Origin: Pseudomonadota bacterium
GTDB lineage: Bacteria; Pseudomonadota; Gammaproteobacteria; Xanthomonadales; Xanthomonadaceae
Length of the DNA: 60,547 nt
NCBI GenBank assembly: GCA_023399815.1
Contig: JAEWOJ010000095.1
Location: forward strand, 1-60,547
Direction: 5' to 3'
Under the pieces are notes generated by a model that had not been told where the DNA came from, did no database searches, and saw nothing but the letters and a program-made list of their open reading frames with translations. The first letter of the stretch is position 1; each line of letters starts with the position of its first letter. Below, piece by piece: positions 53,331 through 60,547 of the stretch. A program made the translations under genes and the position numbers.

Positions 53331-54476
53331 ATGCCCCGCTCCCTGCTGCTCAGCCTGGCCCTTGGCCTGACGCCCATCCTGCTCACCGCCGCCTGCGCCG
53401 CGGACCCGGCCGCCGACGCGGCGGTCAAGCCGGCGCAGTGGCCGTTCGCCGCCACCGAGGCTGCCCGCTTCGACGAACCCTGGGCGATGGCGTTCCTGCC
53501 CGACCGCAGCCTGCTGGTCACCGAGAAGGCCGGCAGGCTGATCCATTTCGATCCGGCCAGCGGCCGCCGGCACGAGATCGCCGGCGTGCCGAAGGTCGCC
53601 TACGGCGGCCAGGGCGGCTTCGGCGACGTCGCCCTGCACCCGCATTTCGCCCACAACGGGCTGGTCTACTACAGCTATGCCGAGGAAGGCGCGGACGACA
53701 CCCGCGGCGCCGCGGTGGCACGCGCGACGCTGGTACTCGATGCCGACGGCGGCGGCCGCCTGGCCGACGCGCAGGTAATCTGGCGGCAGACGCCGAAGGT
53801 GAGCGGCAACGGCCACTACGGGCACCGGCTGCTGTTCGGGCCCGACGGCAAGCTGTGGATCAGCTCCAGCGAGCGGCAGAAGTTCGACCCGGCGCAGGAC
53901 ATGACCGGCAACCTCGGCAAGATCATCCGCCTGAACGACGACGGCAGCGTGCCGGCCGACAACCCGTTCGTGGCGCAGGGCGCGCCCGCCGACCAGGTGT
54001 GGTCGCTCGGCCATCGCAACATCCTCGGCCTCGCCTTCGACGCGCGCGGCCGGCTGTGGGAAGACGAGATGGGCCCGAAGGGCGGCGACGAGCTGAACCT
54101 GGTCCAGCGCGGCGGCAACTACGGCTACCCGCTGGTCTCCAATGGCGACCACTACGACGGCCGCCACATTCCCGACCACGACACCCGACCGGAATTCGTC
54201 GCGCCCAAGGTCAGCTGGACGCCGGTGATCTCCCCGTCCAGCCTGATCATCTACGATGGCGCGCTGTTCCCGCGCTGGCGCGGCAATGCCTTCATCGGCG
54301 GGCTGTCGTCGCAGTCGCTGGTGCGGGTGGCCTTCGACGGCGAGCATGCGCGCGAGGCCGAGCGCTTCGACATGGGCAAGCGCATCCGGGCGGTGGCGCA
54401 GGGCCCGGACGGCGCGTTGTGGCTGCTGGAAGACGGCAGCGACGCGCGCCTGCTCAGGCTGACGCCGAAATCCTGA
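53331..54476 (+). CDS. PQQ-dependent sugar dehydrogenase homologue (YliI type)
   Basis: A 381-residue exported six-bladed propeller of the soluble aldose/glucose dehydrogenase family. The signal peptide [20 protein letters not shown] ends at ACAAD, which could also be a lipobox (LTAAC). Landmarks are the N-terminal [20 protein letters not shown], the catalytic-His blade [16 protein letters not shown], and [12 protein letters not shown] with [12 protein letters not shown]. YliI oxidises aldoses with PQQ. No PQQ synthesis genes are in view. The GGAGAACGCC site precedes the ATG. Convergent with the next gene. Confidence 0.92.
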   Translation: MPRSLLLSLALGLTPILLTAACAADPAADAAVKPAQWPFAATEAARFDEPWAMAFLPDRSLLVTEKAGRLIHFDPASGRRHEIAGVPKVAYGGQGGFGDVALHPHFAHNGLVYYSYAEEGADDTRGAAVARATLVLDADGGGRLADAQVIWRQTPKVSGNGHYGHRLLFGPDGKLWISSSERQKFDPAQDMTGNLGKIIRLNDDGSVPADNPFVAQGAPADQVWSLGHRNILGLAFDARGRLWEDEMGPKGGDELNLVQRGGNYGYPLVSNGDHYDGRHIPDHDTRPEFVAPKVSWTPVISPSSLIIYDGALFPRWRGNAFIGGLSSQSLVRVAFDGEHAREAERFDMGKRIRAVAQGPDGALWLLEDGSDARLLRLTPKS

Positions 54477-54527
54477 CCGCGCCACCGGCGGGCGCCGCCG
54501 TCCCGGCGCCTGCCGCCCCGCCGCGCT

Positions 54528-55022
54528 TCACGCCGGCTGGCGCATGCGCAGGTACAGGCCGCTGGCCTGCACCAGTCCGTAGCAGACCAGCGCGGCGGCC
54601 AGGCCCAGGGTCAGCGGGCTGGCGTTGGCCGCGCCCGGCGCCATGCCCTGGCTGAAGGCGCCGTCGTGCCAGCGCCAGGCCAGCCGAGCGACCAGCAGCA
54701 GCGACAACGCGCCGCCGATCCACGGATTGGGCGTGTAGCCGCGCCGGCCGTCGCGCACGTCGAAACGGGTGTGCTTCAACGCGAACCACCCCAACGCGAT
54801 GCCCGCCAGCGCACCACCGGCCATGCCGGCGGCCACGTGCGGCACGAACGCCGCCGCCAGGCCGAGCATCGCCGCCACCACTGCCAGGATCACGATGCGT
54901 ACCACCGTGCGGCGTGGCTGCCAGGGCTGCCAGCCGAAGTGGCGGCGGAGGCGTCGGTAGTACATCCAGCCGAAACCGGCGGTCATCAGCCACGGCAGGT
55001 AGGTCGGCATCGGGGCGGACAT
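54528..55022 (-). CDS. Small membrane protein
   Basis: A 164-residue protein with about four or five hydrophobic segments: YLPWLMTAGFGWMYY, VRIVILAVVAAMLGLAAAFV, AGMAGGALAGIALGWFALKH, PWIGGALSLLLVARLAWRW and PLTLGLAAALVCYGLVQASG. The short basic loop YYRRLRRHFGW is notable. No domain name can be assigned with confidence. Start MSAPMPTYL is chosen for GGAGAACGCCG eight bases ahead. It is probably cytoplasmic-membrane bound. Confidence 0.72.
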   Translation of the reverse strand: MSAPMPTYLPWLMTAGFGWMYYRRLRRHFGWQPWQPRRTVVRIVILAVVAAMLGLAAAFVPHVAAGMAGGALAGIALGWFALKHTRFDVRDGRRGYTPNPWIGGALSLLLVARLAWRWHDGAFSQGMAPGAANASPLTLGLAAALVCYGLVQASGLYLRMRQPA

Positions 55023-55129
55023 CGGCGTTCTCCGGCGGACACGGGCAGGCAGCATCGCACGGCCGGCCACCGCCGCAAGGTGCCGGTGGTCATCCGTTGC
55101 CGGCCATCGCCCGGGCCGGGACGGCGCGG

Positions 55130-57319
55130 TCAACGCGCCAGCAGCTCGAACCGTACCGGCTCGCCGCTCGCCGACGAGGCGCACACCCACAGGTCGAACA
55201 GGCCCGGCTCGGCGGCGAACACGCCGTCGGGGTTGGTGAAGGCGAGCTGCCCGCGGTCGAGCCGGAACACCACGTCCTTCGCCTCGCCGGGCGCGAGCAG
55301 GACCTTCTCGAACGCCTTGAGCTCGCGCACCGGGCGCACGCGGCTGGCGACGCGGTCGTGCACGTACAGCTGCACCACTTCCTCGCCGGCCACCGCGCCC
55401 GTATTGGTGATGGTGGTGGCGACGACCAGTTCGCCGTCCCAGTCCAGCTGCGGCGCGCTCAACCGCGGCGTGCCGTAGGCGAAGGTGGTGTAGCCCAGGC
55501 CATGGCCGAAGGCGTACAGCGGCGCGTTGGGCATCTCGCGCCAGCGCGCCTTGAACTCGGACATCTCCGGCAGCTCGGGGCGGCCGCTGCGCGGGTGGCT
55601 GTAGAAGTACGGCTGCTGCCCGGAATGGCGCGGGAAGCTGACCGGCAGGCGGCCGGACGGGCTGTAGTCGCCGAACAGCACGTCGGCCACCGCAGGACCG
55701 GTTTGGGTGCCGAGGAACCAGGTCACCGCGATGGCCTGCGCGTCGCGCACCGCGCCGTGCAGCGCCAGCGCGCGGCCGTTGCGCAGCAGTACCACGACCG
55801 GCGTGCCGGTGGCGGCGACCGCCTCGGCCAGCGCCTGCTGCGCCGGCGGCAGCACGATCTCCACCCGCGACTGCGCCTCGCCGCTGTAGCGCTGCGGCTC
55901 GCCCAGCGCCAGCACCGCCACGTCGGCGCGGCGCGCGGCGGCCACGGCCGCCTCGATGCCGCCGTCCAGCGGCGCTTCCAGCGCGCAACCGGGCACCACC
56001 TCCAGCAGCGCCGCGTCGTCCAGCGCCGCGCGCACGCCGGCTTCCAGCGTCACGTAGCGCGTCTTGTCGCCGAACAGCGTCCAGCAGCCTTCGATGTTGT
56101 CGCGGTCCTGCGCGAACGGGCCGATCAGCGCGATCCTCTGCCCGGCCCTGCGCAGCGGCAGCAGCGCGCCCTCGTTCTTCAGCAGCACGATCGAGCGCCG
56201 CGCCGCGTCGCGGGCCAGCGCATCGTGCGCGGCGAGGTGCGAGGTGTCGGCCTCGCGCGCCGGGTCCAGCGAACGGTAGGGATCGTCGAACAGGCCGATG
56301 GCTTCCTTCAGGCGCAGAATGCGGCGCACCGACGCGTCCAGCGCCGCCATCGGCACCTGCCCGCTGCGCACCAGCGCCGGCAGGTGCGCGGCGTAGAAGC
56401 CGCTCTGCATGCTCAGGTCGAGCCCGGCCAGGAATGCCTTGGCGGTGGCGTCCACCTCGTCGGCGGCGTAGCCGTGCGCGATCAGCTCCATGTCGGCGGT
56501 GTAGTCGGAGACCACCACGCCGTCGAAGCCCCATTGCCCGCGCAGCAGGTCGGTCAGCAGCCAGCGGTTGGCGCTGGCCGGCACGCCGTTGATGTCGTTG
56601 AAGGCGCTCATCAGCGCGCGCGCGCCGGCCGCCAGGGCCGCCTTGAACGGCGGCAGGTGCACGTCGTGCAGGGTCTGCGGCGAGAGGTCCACCTGCGCGT
56701 ATTCCATGCCGGCGGCGACCGCGCCGTAGGCGGCGAAATGCTTGGGCGTGGCCAGCAGCGAATCGGCGGCGGCCAGGTCATCGCCCTGGAAGCCGCGCAC
56801 GCGCGCGGCGGCGAAGGCGCAGCCCAGCACCACGTCCTCGCCGGCACCCTCGGCGCCACGGCCCCAGCGCTGGTCGCGGGCGATGTCCACCGCCGGCGCG
56901 TAGGTCCAGTGGATGCCGGCGGCGGTGGCCTCGACGGCGGTGGCGCGGGCGGTACGCTCGGCCAGCTCCGGCTCGAAGCTGGCCGCCTCGCCCAGCGGGA
57001 TCGGGAACACCGTGCGCATGCCGTGGATCACGTCGGCGGCCAGCGCCACCGGGATGCCGAGCCGGCTCTCCTCCACCGCCACACGCTGGATTTCCCGGCC
57101 CAGCGCGGCGCCGACGCCGTTGAACAGGCTGCCGACACGGCCGGCGCGCACCTGTTCCAGCACCTGCCCGGCGTTGCGCACGTTGGCCTCGGGGTTTACA
57201 TCGAGTACGGCCGCGTCCGGCGCGAACGGGCGGACCATGTCGGCGAACACGCTCAGCTGGCCCGCCTTCTCCTCCAGGGTCATGCGGGCGATCAGGGATT
57301 CGATGCGGTCGGCAGCCAC
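55130..57319 (-). CDS. Glycoside hydrolase family 3 enzyme (beta-glucosidase type)
   Basis: A 729-residue GH3 enzyme beginning at GTG 57319 with AAGGA upstream. The N-terminal barrel shows IPVALAADVIHG, RDQRWGRGAEGAGEDVVLGC, TPKHFAAYGA and the nucleophile Asp272 in VVVSDYTADME. The second alpha/beta domain and the fibronectin-like C-terminal domain (TNTGAVAGEEVVQLYVHDRV) follow. It resembles BglX but lacks a signal peptide at this start, so it may be cytoplasmic. Single-domain NagZ-type beta-N-acetylglucosaminidases lack the extra domains, so a role on cell-wall sugar is not supported. A LacI-type operator sits just upstream. Confidence 0.92.
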   Translation of the reverse strand: MAADRIESLIARMTLEEKAGQLSVFADMVRPFAPDAAVLDVNPEANVRNAGQVLEQVRAGRVGSLFNGVGAALGREIQRVAVEESRLGIPVALAADVIHGMRTVFPIPLGEAASFEPELAERTARATAVEATAAGIHWTYAPAVDIARDQRWGRGAEGAGEDVVLGCAFAAARVRGFQGDDLAAADSLLATPKHFAAYGAVAAGMEYAQVDLSPQTLHDVHLPPFKAALAAGARALMSAFNDINGVPASANRWLLTDLLRGQWGFDGVVVSDYTADMELIAHGYAADEVDATAKAFLAGLDLSMQSGFYAAHLPALVRSGQVPMAALDASVRRILRLKEAIGLFDDPYRSLDPAREADTSHLAAHDALARDAARRSIVLLKNEGALLPLRRAGQRIALIGPFAQDRDNIEGCWTLFGDKTRYVTLEAGVRAALDDAALLEVVPGCALEAPLDGGIEAAVAAARRADVAVLALGEPQRYSGEAQSRVEIVLPPAQQALAEAVAATGTPVVVLLRNGRALALHGAVRDAQAIAVTWFLGTQTGPAVADVLFGDYSPSGRLPVSFPRHSGQQPYFYSHPRSGRPELPEMSEFKARWREMPNAPLYAFGHGLGYTTFAYGTPRLSAPQLDWDGELVVATTITNTGAVAGEEVVQLYVHDRVASRVRPVRELKAFEKVLLAPGEAKDVVFRLDRGQLAFTNPDGVFAAEPGLFDLWVCASSASGEPVRFELLAR

Positions 57320-57333
57320 CGGCGGTCCTTGTA

Positions 57334-57347
57334 TGGAAACGCTTTCA
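57334..57347. promoter_or_regulatory. LacI-family operator
   Basis: TGGAAACGCTTTCA fits the LacI/GalR-type palindrome TGNAANCGNTTNCA exactly, 15 bp upstream of the GH3 start and touching the end of the channel gene. No LacI-family regulator is in the window, so the protein must be encoded elsewhere. Confidence 0.68.
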
Positions 57348-58646
57348 AAGCGCGGATTCTAGCGCCGCGGCCGTGAAGTCCGAGGCCGCCGGCAGGCCGC
57401 GCACCGTCATCAGCATGGCGTCGCTGGACTCCTGGAACACGCGCAGTCCGAACTCGGGCAGGATCGCCAGCAGGTGGTCGAACACGTCCGACTGCGTGGC
57501 CTCGTACTGCGCCCAGGCGGTCGACGCGGTGAAGCAGTAGATCTCCAGCGGCAGCCCCTGCGGCGTCGGCGCCATCTGCCGCACCAGCAGGGTCATGCCC
57601 TGGTGGATGCCGGGGTGGCTGCGCAGGTAGCGCTCGACGTAGGCGCGGAACGTGCCCAGGTTGGTCAGCCGGCGCGCGTTGACCGCCTCCGGATGCGCCC
57701 GCGCGACCTGCGCGTTCCACAGTTCCAGTTCGGCGCGCTTGCCGGCCAGGTAGTCGTCGAGCAGGCCGAACCGTTCCAGCCGCGCCAGCGCCGGCGCGTC
57801 GAGGAAGCGCACGCTGTGCTGGTCCAGGTACAGCGAGCGCTTGATCCGGCGCCCGCCCGCCTCCTGCATGCCGCGCCAGTTCTTGAACGACTCGGTGACC
57901 AGCTTCTTGGTCGGGATGGTGGTGATGGTCTTGTCCCAGTTCTGCACCTTCACCGTGTGCAGGGCGATGTCGATCACGTCACCATCGGCGTTCTGGCTGG
58001 GCATCTCGATCCAGTCGCCGATGCGCACGCGGCCGTCGCCGCTGATCTGCACGCTGGCCACCAGCGACAGGATCGTGTCCTGGAAGATCAGCATCAGCAC
58101 CGCGGTGGCCGCGCCCAGCCCGGTGACCAGGTAGCGCAGGTCCACGCCGGCCAGGGTGGCGACGATGGACAGGCCGGCGACCACGAAGATCACGATCCTG
58201 GCCACCTGCAGGTAGCCCTTGATCGGCTTGTCGCGCGCGTCCGGGCGCCGCTCGTAGAGGTCGTTGGCGGCATCCAGCGCGTGCGCGGCCGCCAGCGCCA
58301 CGGTCAGCACCGCCCAGGCCTGGCAGGCGCCGACGACGAAGCCCGCCAGCCCCGGCGGCAGGTCCGGCACCAGCCTGATGCCGGCGGCGATCACCTGGCT
58401 GGGCACCACGTTGGACAGCCGCGCGATCACCCGCATCAGGTGGCTGCCGCGTCCGGTCTCGGCGCCGGGCAGGCGGTTGAGCAGGCGGCGCAGGCCACGC
58501 AGCAGGATGCGCTTGGTGATCCAGTTGGCCAGGGCGGCCGCGACCAGCAGGGCCGAGATCATCACCGCCAGGTAGGCGCCGGGATAGGGCTCCAGTGTGC
58601 TCTGCAATCGTTCCAGCCACTGTGCCGCCACCGCCGCATCCACCAT
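57345..58646 (-). CDS. Mechanosensitive ion channel, YbdG/MscM-like
   Basis: A 433-residue MscS-superfamily protein. About five transmembrane segments occupy residues 20-170 (YLAVMISALLVAAALANWIT, ARIVIFVVAGLSIVATLAGV). The pore-lining and beta-domain region follows (VTGLGAATAVLMLIFQDTIL, DGRVRIGDWIEMP, TTIPTKKLVTESFKNWRGM). The insertion and C-terminal part match the YbdG branch. It protects cells from osmotic downshock in related organisms. It lies directly upstream of the GH3 gene with only 25 nt between, so read-through is possible unless the operator controls a promoter inside its 3' end. Confidence 0.92.
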   Translation of the reverse strand: MVDAAVAAQWLERLQSTLEPYPGAYLAVMISALLVAAALANWITKRILLRGLRRLLNRLPGAETGRGSHLMRVIARLSNVVPSQVIAAGIRLVPDLPPGLAGFVVGACQAWAVLTVALAAAHALDAANDLYERRPDARDKPIKGYLQVARIVIFVVAGLSIVATLAGVDLRYLVTGLGAATAVLMLIFQDTILSLVASVQISGDGRVRIGDWIEMPSQNADGDVIDIALHTVKVQNWDKTITTIPTKKLVTESFKNWRGMQEAGGRRIKRSLYLDQHSVRFLDAPALARLERFGLLDDYLAGKRAELELWNAQVARAHPEAVNARRLTNLGTFRAYVERYLRSHPGIHQGMTLLVRQMAPTPQGLPLEIYCFTASTAWAQYEATQSDVFDHLLAILPEFGLRVFQESSDAMLMTVRGLPAASDFTAAALESAL

Positions 58647-58689
58647 CGGTTGTCTCCTGCTCTGTTGCGTTGCTCGTTAGTTCTTGGGG

Positions 58690-58714
58690 TTGCCGGCCGG
58701 CGGCCGGCACTACC
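58690..58714 (-). repeat. SMAG-like REP element
   Basis: On the minus strand GTAGTGCCGGCCGCCGGCC plus GGCAA: GTAG head and a GCCGGCC/GGCCGGC stem. It resembles the GTAG-headed REPs described in Stenotrophomonas. It fills the gap between folB and the channel gene. Confidence 0.78.
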
Positions 58715-58747
58715 GGGCGGCCGCTCTCCGGGGCCGACGCGCGGGCG

Positions 58748-59101
58748 TTACCCGCGCGAGCGTTCGATCACCACGCCCACCGCGCGCGCGCCGCGCACCG
58801 CGCCGGGCTTGCTCAGTTTCAGCCGCAGCCACTGCACGTCGAATTCGTCAAGCACGATCTGCGCGCAGCGCTCGGCCAGCGTTTCCACCAGGCCGAAGTC
58901 CGAGCCGCGCACGTAGTCCTGCAGGCGCCTGCTGACCGCCTTGTAGTTGAGCGTGTCGGCAATGTCGTCGGTCGCCGCGGGCCGGCGGTTGTCGAACCCC
59001 ATCTCCAGGTCGAACACCAGGACCTGGCGGATGCGCCGTTCCCAGTCGTAGATGCCGATCAGGGCGTCGATTTCGAGCCCCTCGATGAATACCTTGTCCA
59101 T
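58748..59101 (-). CDS. folB: Dihydroneopterin aldolase
   Basis: A 117-residue FolB. It cleaves 7,8-dihydroneopterin to 6-hydroxymethyl-dihydropterin in folate synthesis. Visible motifs are KVFIEGLEIDALIGIYDWER, NYKAVSRRLQDYV and the catalytic VETLAERCAQIVLDEF. The start MDKVFIEG is the normal family N-terminus; the frame is open further upstream without meaning. It lies downstream of tsaD, a gene order frequent in gammaproteobacteria. Confidence 0.95.
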   Translation of the reverse strand: MDKVFIEGLEIDALIGIYDWERRIRQVLVFDLEMGFDNRRPAATDDIADTLNYKAVSRRLQDYVRGSDFGLVETLAERCAQIVLDEFDVQWLRLKLSKPGAVRGARAVGVVIERSRG

Positions 59102-59248
59102 ATGTGAAGCGGGGAACCGGGGTTGGGGAACTGGGAATGTTACGTGCTGGCGCGTCAAGGGAAGCAGAGAGCCGCGAATCCGGCAGGAAGCGCCGACGTG
59201 CCGATTCCATGGCCGGAACGGCACGGGAACATCGCCCGCTCGCCGCGA

Positions 59249-60310
59249 TCAGCCCCCCTTCGTTCCCTGTTCCCCATTCCCTGCCGCCAACGGCGGCAGC
59301 GTGGCCATGTCCCAGCGCGGCACCACCTTCACCTCGGCCGGGCTGTGCTGGCCGGCCTGCAACCGCAGCGCGCCGGCGAAGGCGATCATCGCGCCGTTGT
59401 CGGTGCACAGCGCCGGGCGCGGGAAGCAGACGCGGCCGCCACGGCGCCGCGCCGCCTCTTCCAGCTTCGCGCGCAGGCGCTTGTTGGCGCCGACGCCGCC
59501 GGCCACCACCAGCACGTCGCAACCGGCTTCGTCCAGCGCGCGCCCGCACTTGATCGCCAGCGTATCGACCACCGCGTCCTCGAAGCCGCGCGCGATGTCG
59601 GCGCGGGTCTGTTCGCTCTGGTCGCTGTCGCGCCAGGCCAGCAGCACCTGGGTCTTGAGCCCGGAGAAACTGAAGTCCAGCCCCGGCCGGTCGGTCATCG
59701 GCCGCGCGAACCTGAACCGGCCGGGCGTGCCGACCTCGGCCAGTCTCGCCAGCTGCGGACCGCCCGGATACGGCAGGCCCATCAGCTTGGCGGTCTTGTC
59801 GAAGGCCTCGCCGGCGGCGTCGTCCAGGGTCTCGCCGAGCAGGCGGTACTCGCCGATGGCGTCCACCGCGACCAGCTGGGTGTGGCCGCCGGAGACCAGC
59901 AGGGCCACGAACGGCGGCGCCGGCGGGTCGTCCTCCATCAGCGGCGCCAGCAGGTGGCCCTCCATGTGGTGCACGCCGATGGCCGGCACGTCCAGCGCCC
60001 AGGCCAGCGAACGCGCCACGCCGGCGCCGACCAGCAGCGCGCCGACCAGCCCGGGGCCGGCGGTATAGGCCACGCCGTCGAGCTCGGAGACGGCGATGCC
60101 GGCCTCGTCCAGGGTCTGCCGGATCAACGGCAGGGTCTTGCGCACGTGGTCGCGGCTGGCCAGCTCCGGCACCACGCCGCCGTATTCGGCGTGCAGCGCG
60201 ATCTGGCTGTAGACCGCATGGGCGCGCAGGGCGGCGGCGCCGGACAGCGCGGTGTCGTACACCGCCACGCCGGTCTCGTCGCAGGAGGATTCGATGCCGA
60301 GGACTTTCAT
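59249..60310 (-). CDS. tsaD: tRNA N6-adenosine threonylcarbamoyltransferase
   Basis: A 353-residue TsaD (Kae1/YgjD). It transfers threonylcarbamoyl to A37 of ANN-reading tRNAs together with TsaB and TsaE. Start [20 protein letters not shown] is typical. The metal site is [10 protein letters not shown]; nucleotide motifs are VSGGHTQLV and [13 protein letters not shown]. Length is normal, with a slightly long C-terminal tail. Transcribed divergently from rpsU, the conserved arrangement in gammaproteobacteria. Confidence 0.97.
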   Translation of the reverse strand: MKVLGIESSCDETGVAVYDTALSGAAALRAHAVYSQIALHAEYGGVVPELASRDHVRKTLPLIRQTLDEAGIAVSELDGVAYTAGPGLVGALLVGAGVARSLAWALDVPAIGVHHMEGHLLAPLMEDDPPAPPFVALLVSGGHTQLVAVDAIGEYRLLGETLDDAAGEAFDKTAKLMGLPYPGGPQLARLAEVGTPGRFRFARPMTDRPGLDFSFSGLKTQVLLAWRDSDQSEQTRADIARGFEDAVVDTLAIKCGRALDEAGCDVLVVAGGVGANKRLRAKLEEAARRRGGRVCFPRPALCTDNGAMIAFAGALRLQAGQHSPAEVKVVPRWDMATLPPLAAGNGEQGTKGG

Positions 60311-60355
60311 GGCGCCATTGTGAACCTCTCCGGCGGCCCCGCCTACCCGCCCCAC

Positions 60356-60383
60356 TTGCACCCGGCTTCAAAGCGGCTATAAT
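60356..60383 (+). promoter_or_regulatory. Promoter of rpsU
   Basis: TTGCAC (60356-60361), 16-bp spacer, TATAAT (60378-60383): a near-consensus sigma-70 promoter and the best in the window. The start of transcription should fall near 60390, giving a leader of about 40 nt. Confidence 0.88.
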
Positions 60384-60392
60384 GCGCGGCTC

Positions 60393-60409
60393 ACCGGGCG
60401 TGACCCGGT
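60393..60409 (+). promoter_or_regulatory. Hairpin in the rpsU leader
   Basis: ACCGGG and CCCGGT pair around CGTGA at the very start of the predicted mRNA, 23 nt before the ATG. A 5'-terminal stem may stabilise the mRNA or serve in feedback control. Confidence 0.5.
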
Positions 60410-60431
60410 ATCACTGTGTCCCGGAGATTCC

Positions 60432-60547
60432 ATGCCCAGCGTCAAAGTCCGCGAGAACGAACCTTTCGAGTTTGCGCTCCGCCGCTTCAAGCGCACCTGC
60501 GAAAAGGCCGGCGTGCTGGCCGAGACCCGCAAGCGCGAGTTCTACGA
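60432..60547 (+). CDS. rpsU: 30S ribosomal protein S21 (partial, cut by window end)
   Basis: The first 38 codons are present: [20 protein letters not shown], then a conserved basic stretch ending KREFYE-like. This is the highly conserved N-terminal half of S21 (about 71 residues in full). CCGGAGATTCC precedes the ATG. S21 binds near the 3' end of 16S rRNA on the small subunit. The gene continues beyond the window, where dnaG and rpoD usually follow in related genomes. Confidence 0.97.

Noticed and set aside
55130..57319. GH3 enzyme as a NagZ-type beta-N-acetylglucosaminidase belonging to the cell-wall locus.
   Set aside because: It has the three-domain beta-glucosidase layout, a LacI-type operator and other neighbours; NagZ is a single short domain with a different catalytic His/Asp loop.

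Overview
The window is high-GC DNA (roughly 68-70% by eye) from a gammaproteobacterium of the Xanthomonadaceae (Lysobacter/Pseudoxanthomonas/Luteimonas type; genus not settled by sequence alone). The case rests on monomeric isocitrate dehydrogenase beside AceK, several large TonB-dependent receptors including an Oar-like one, many GTAG-headed REP hairpins, and a tsaD/rpsU divergent pair. No phage, CRISPR array, tRNA or rRNA gene was recognised.

Layout. 0-5.4 kb: aceK, monomeric icd, a lipoprotein and a cytoplasmic LysM protein, all on the minus strand. 5.4-7.7 kb: queF and a secreted M20 amidohydrolase. 7.9-15.7 kb: an MdtABC-like RND efflux operon without its own TolC. 15.7-16.5 kb: a composite palindromic repeat (copy A). 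16.5-19.2 kb: hglS (2-oxoadipate dioxygenase), a small exported protein and gene debris. 19.3-23 kb: ergothioneine genes egtB-egtD, a UBP zinc-finger protein and a DUF5996 protein. 23-27.8 kb: MHS-type transporter, pirin, HAD hydrolase with a decayed duplicate beside it, EF-hand protein and a membrane protein.

27.9-53.2 kb is the most interesting part: an apparent peptidoglycan (muropeptide) scavenging locus. On the minus strand lie a VanX-type D-Ala-D-Ala dipeptidase, an exported double-SIS MurQ/GCKR-like protein, lipoprotein AmpD amidase 1, TonB receptor 1, a serine beta-lactamase-like hydrolase, TonB receptor 2, lipoprotein AmpD amidase 2, a stand-alone diaminopimelate decarboxylase, Oar-like TonB receptor 3 and a secreted transglutaminase-like enzyme. 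Divergent on the plus strand lie an NlpC/P60 endopeptidase overlapping an L-Ala-D/L-Glu epimerase (the YkfC-YkfB pairing), then, after repeat copy B, a MurR/RpiR-type regulator, a YkuD-fold protein and a DAACS-family symporter. Two minus-strand transcription units appear to start from near-identical promoter/operator sequences (35.05 and 46.68 kb), suggesting one regulon. The proposed logic is inference: outer-membrane import of muropeptides, removal of stem peptides, cleavage to D-Ala, L-Ala-D-Glu and DAP, epimerisation and decarboxylation, and uptake of the amino acids.

53.3-60.5 kb: a PQQ-dependent sugar dehydrogenase homologue, a small membrane protein, a GH3 glycosidase with a LacI-type operator, a YbdG-like mechanosensitive channel, folB, tsaD, and the start of rpsU, cut by the window edge.

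Two composite repeats (15.8-16.4 and 49.4-50.1 kb) are inverted copies of one modular element, about 33 kb apart, bracketing most of the accessory DNA. At least five REP families are present; three genes take their TAG stop from the GTAG head of a REP.
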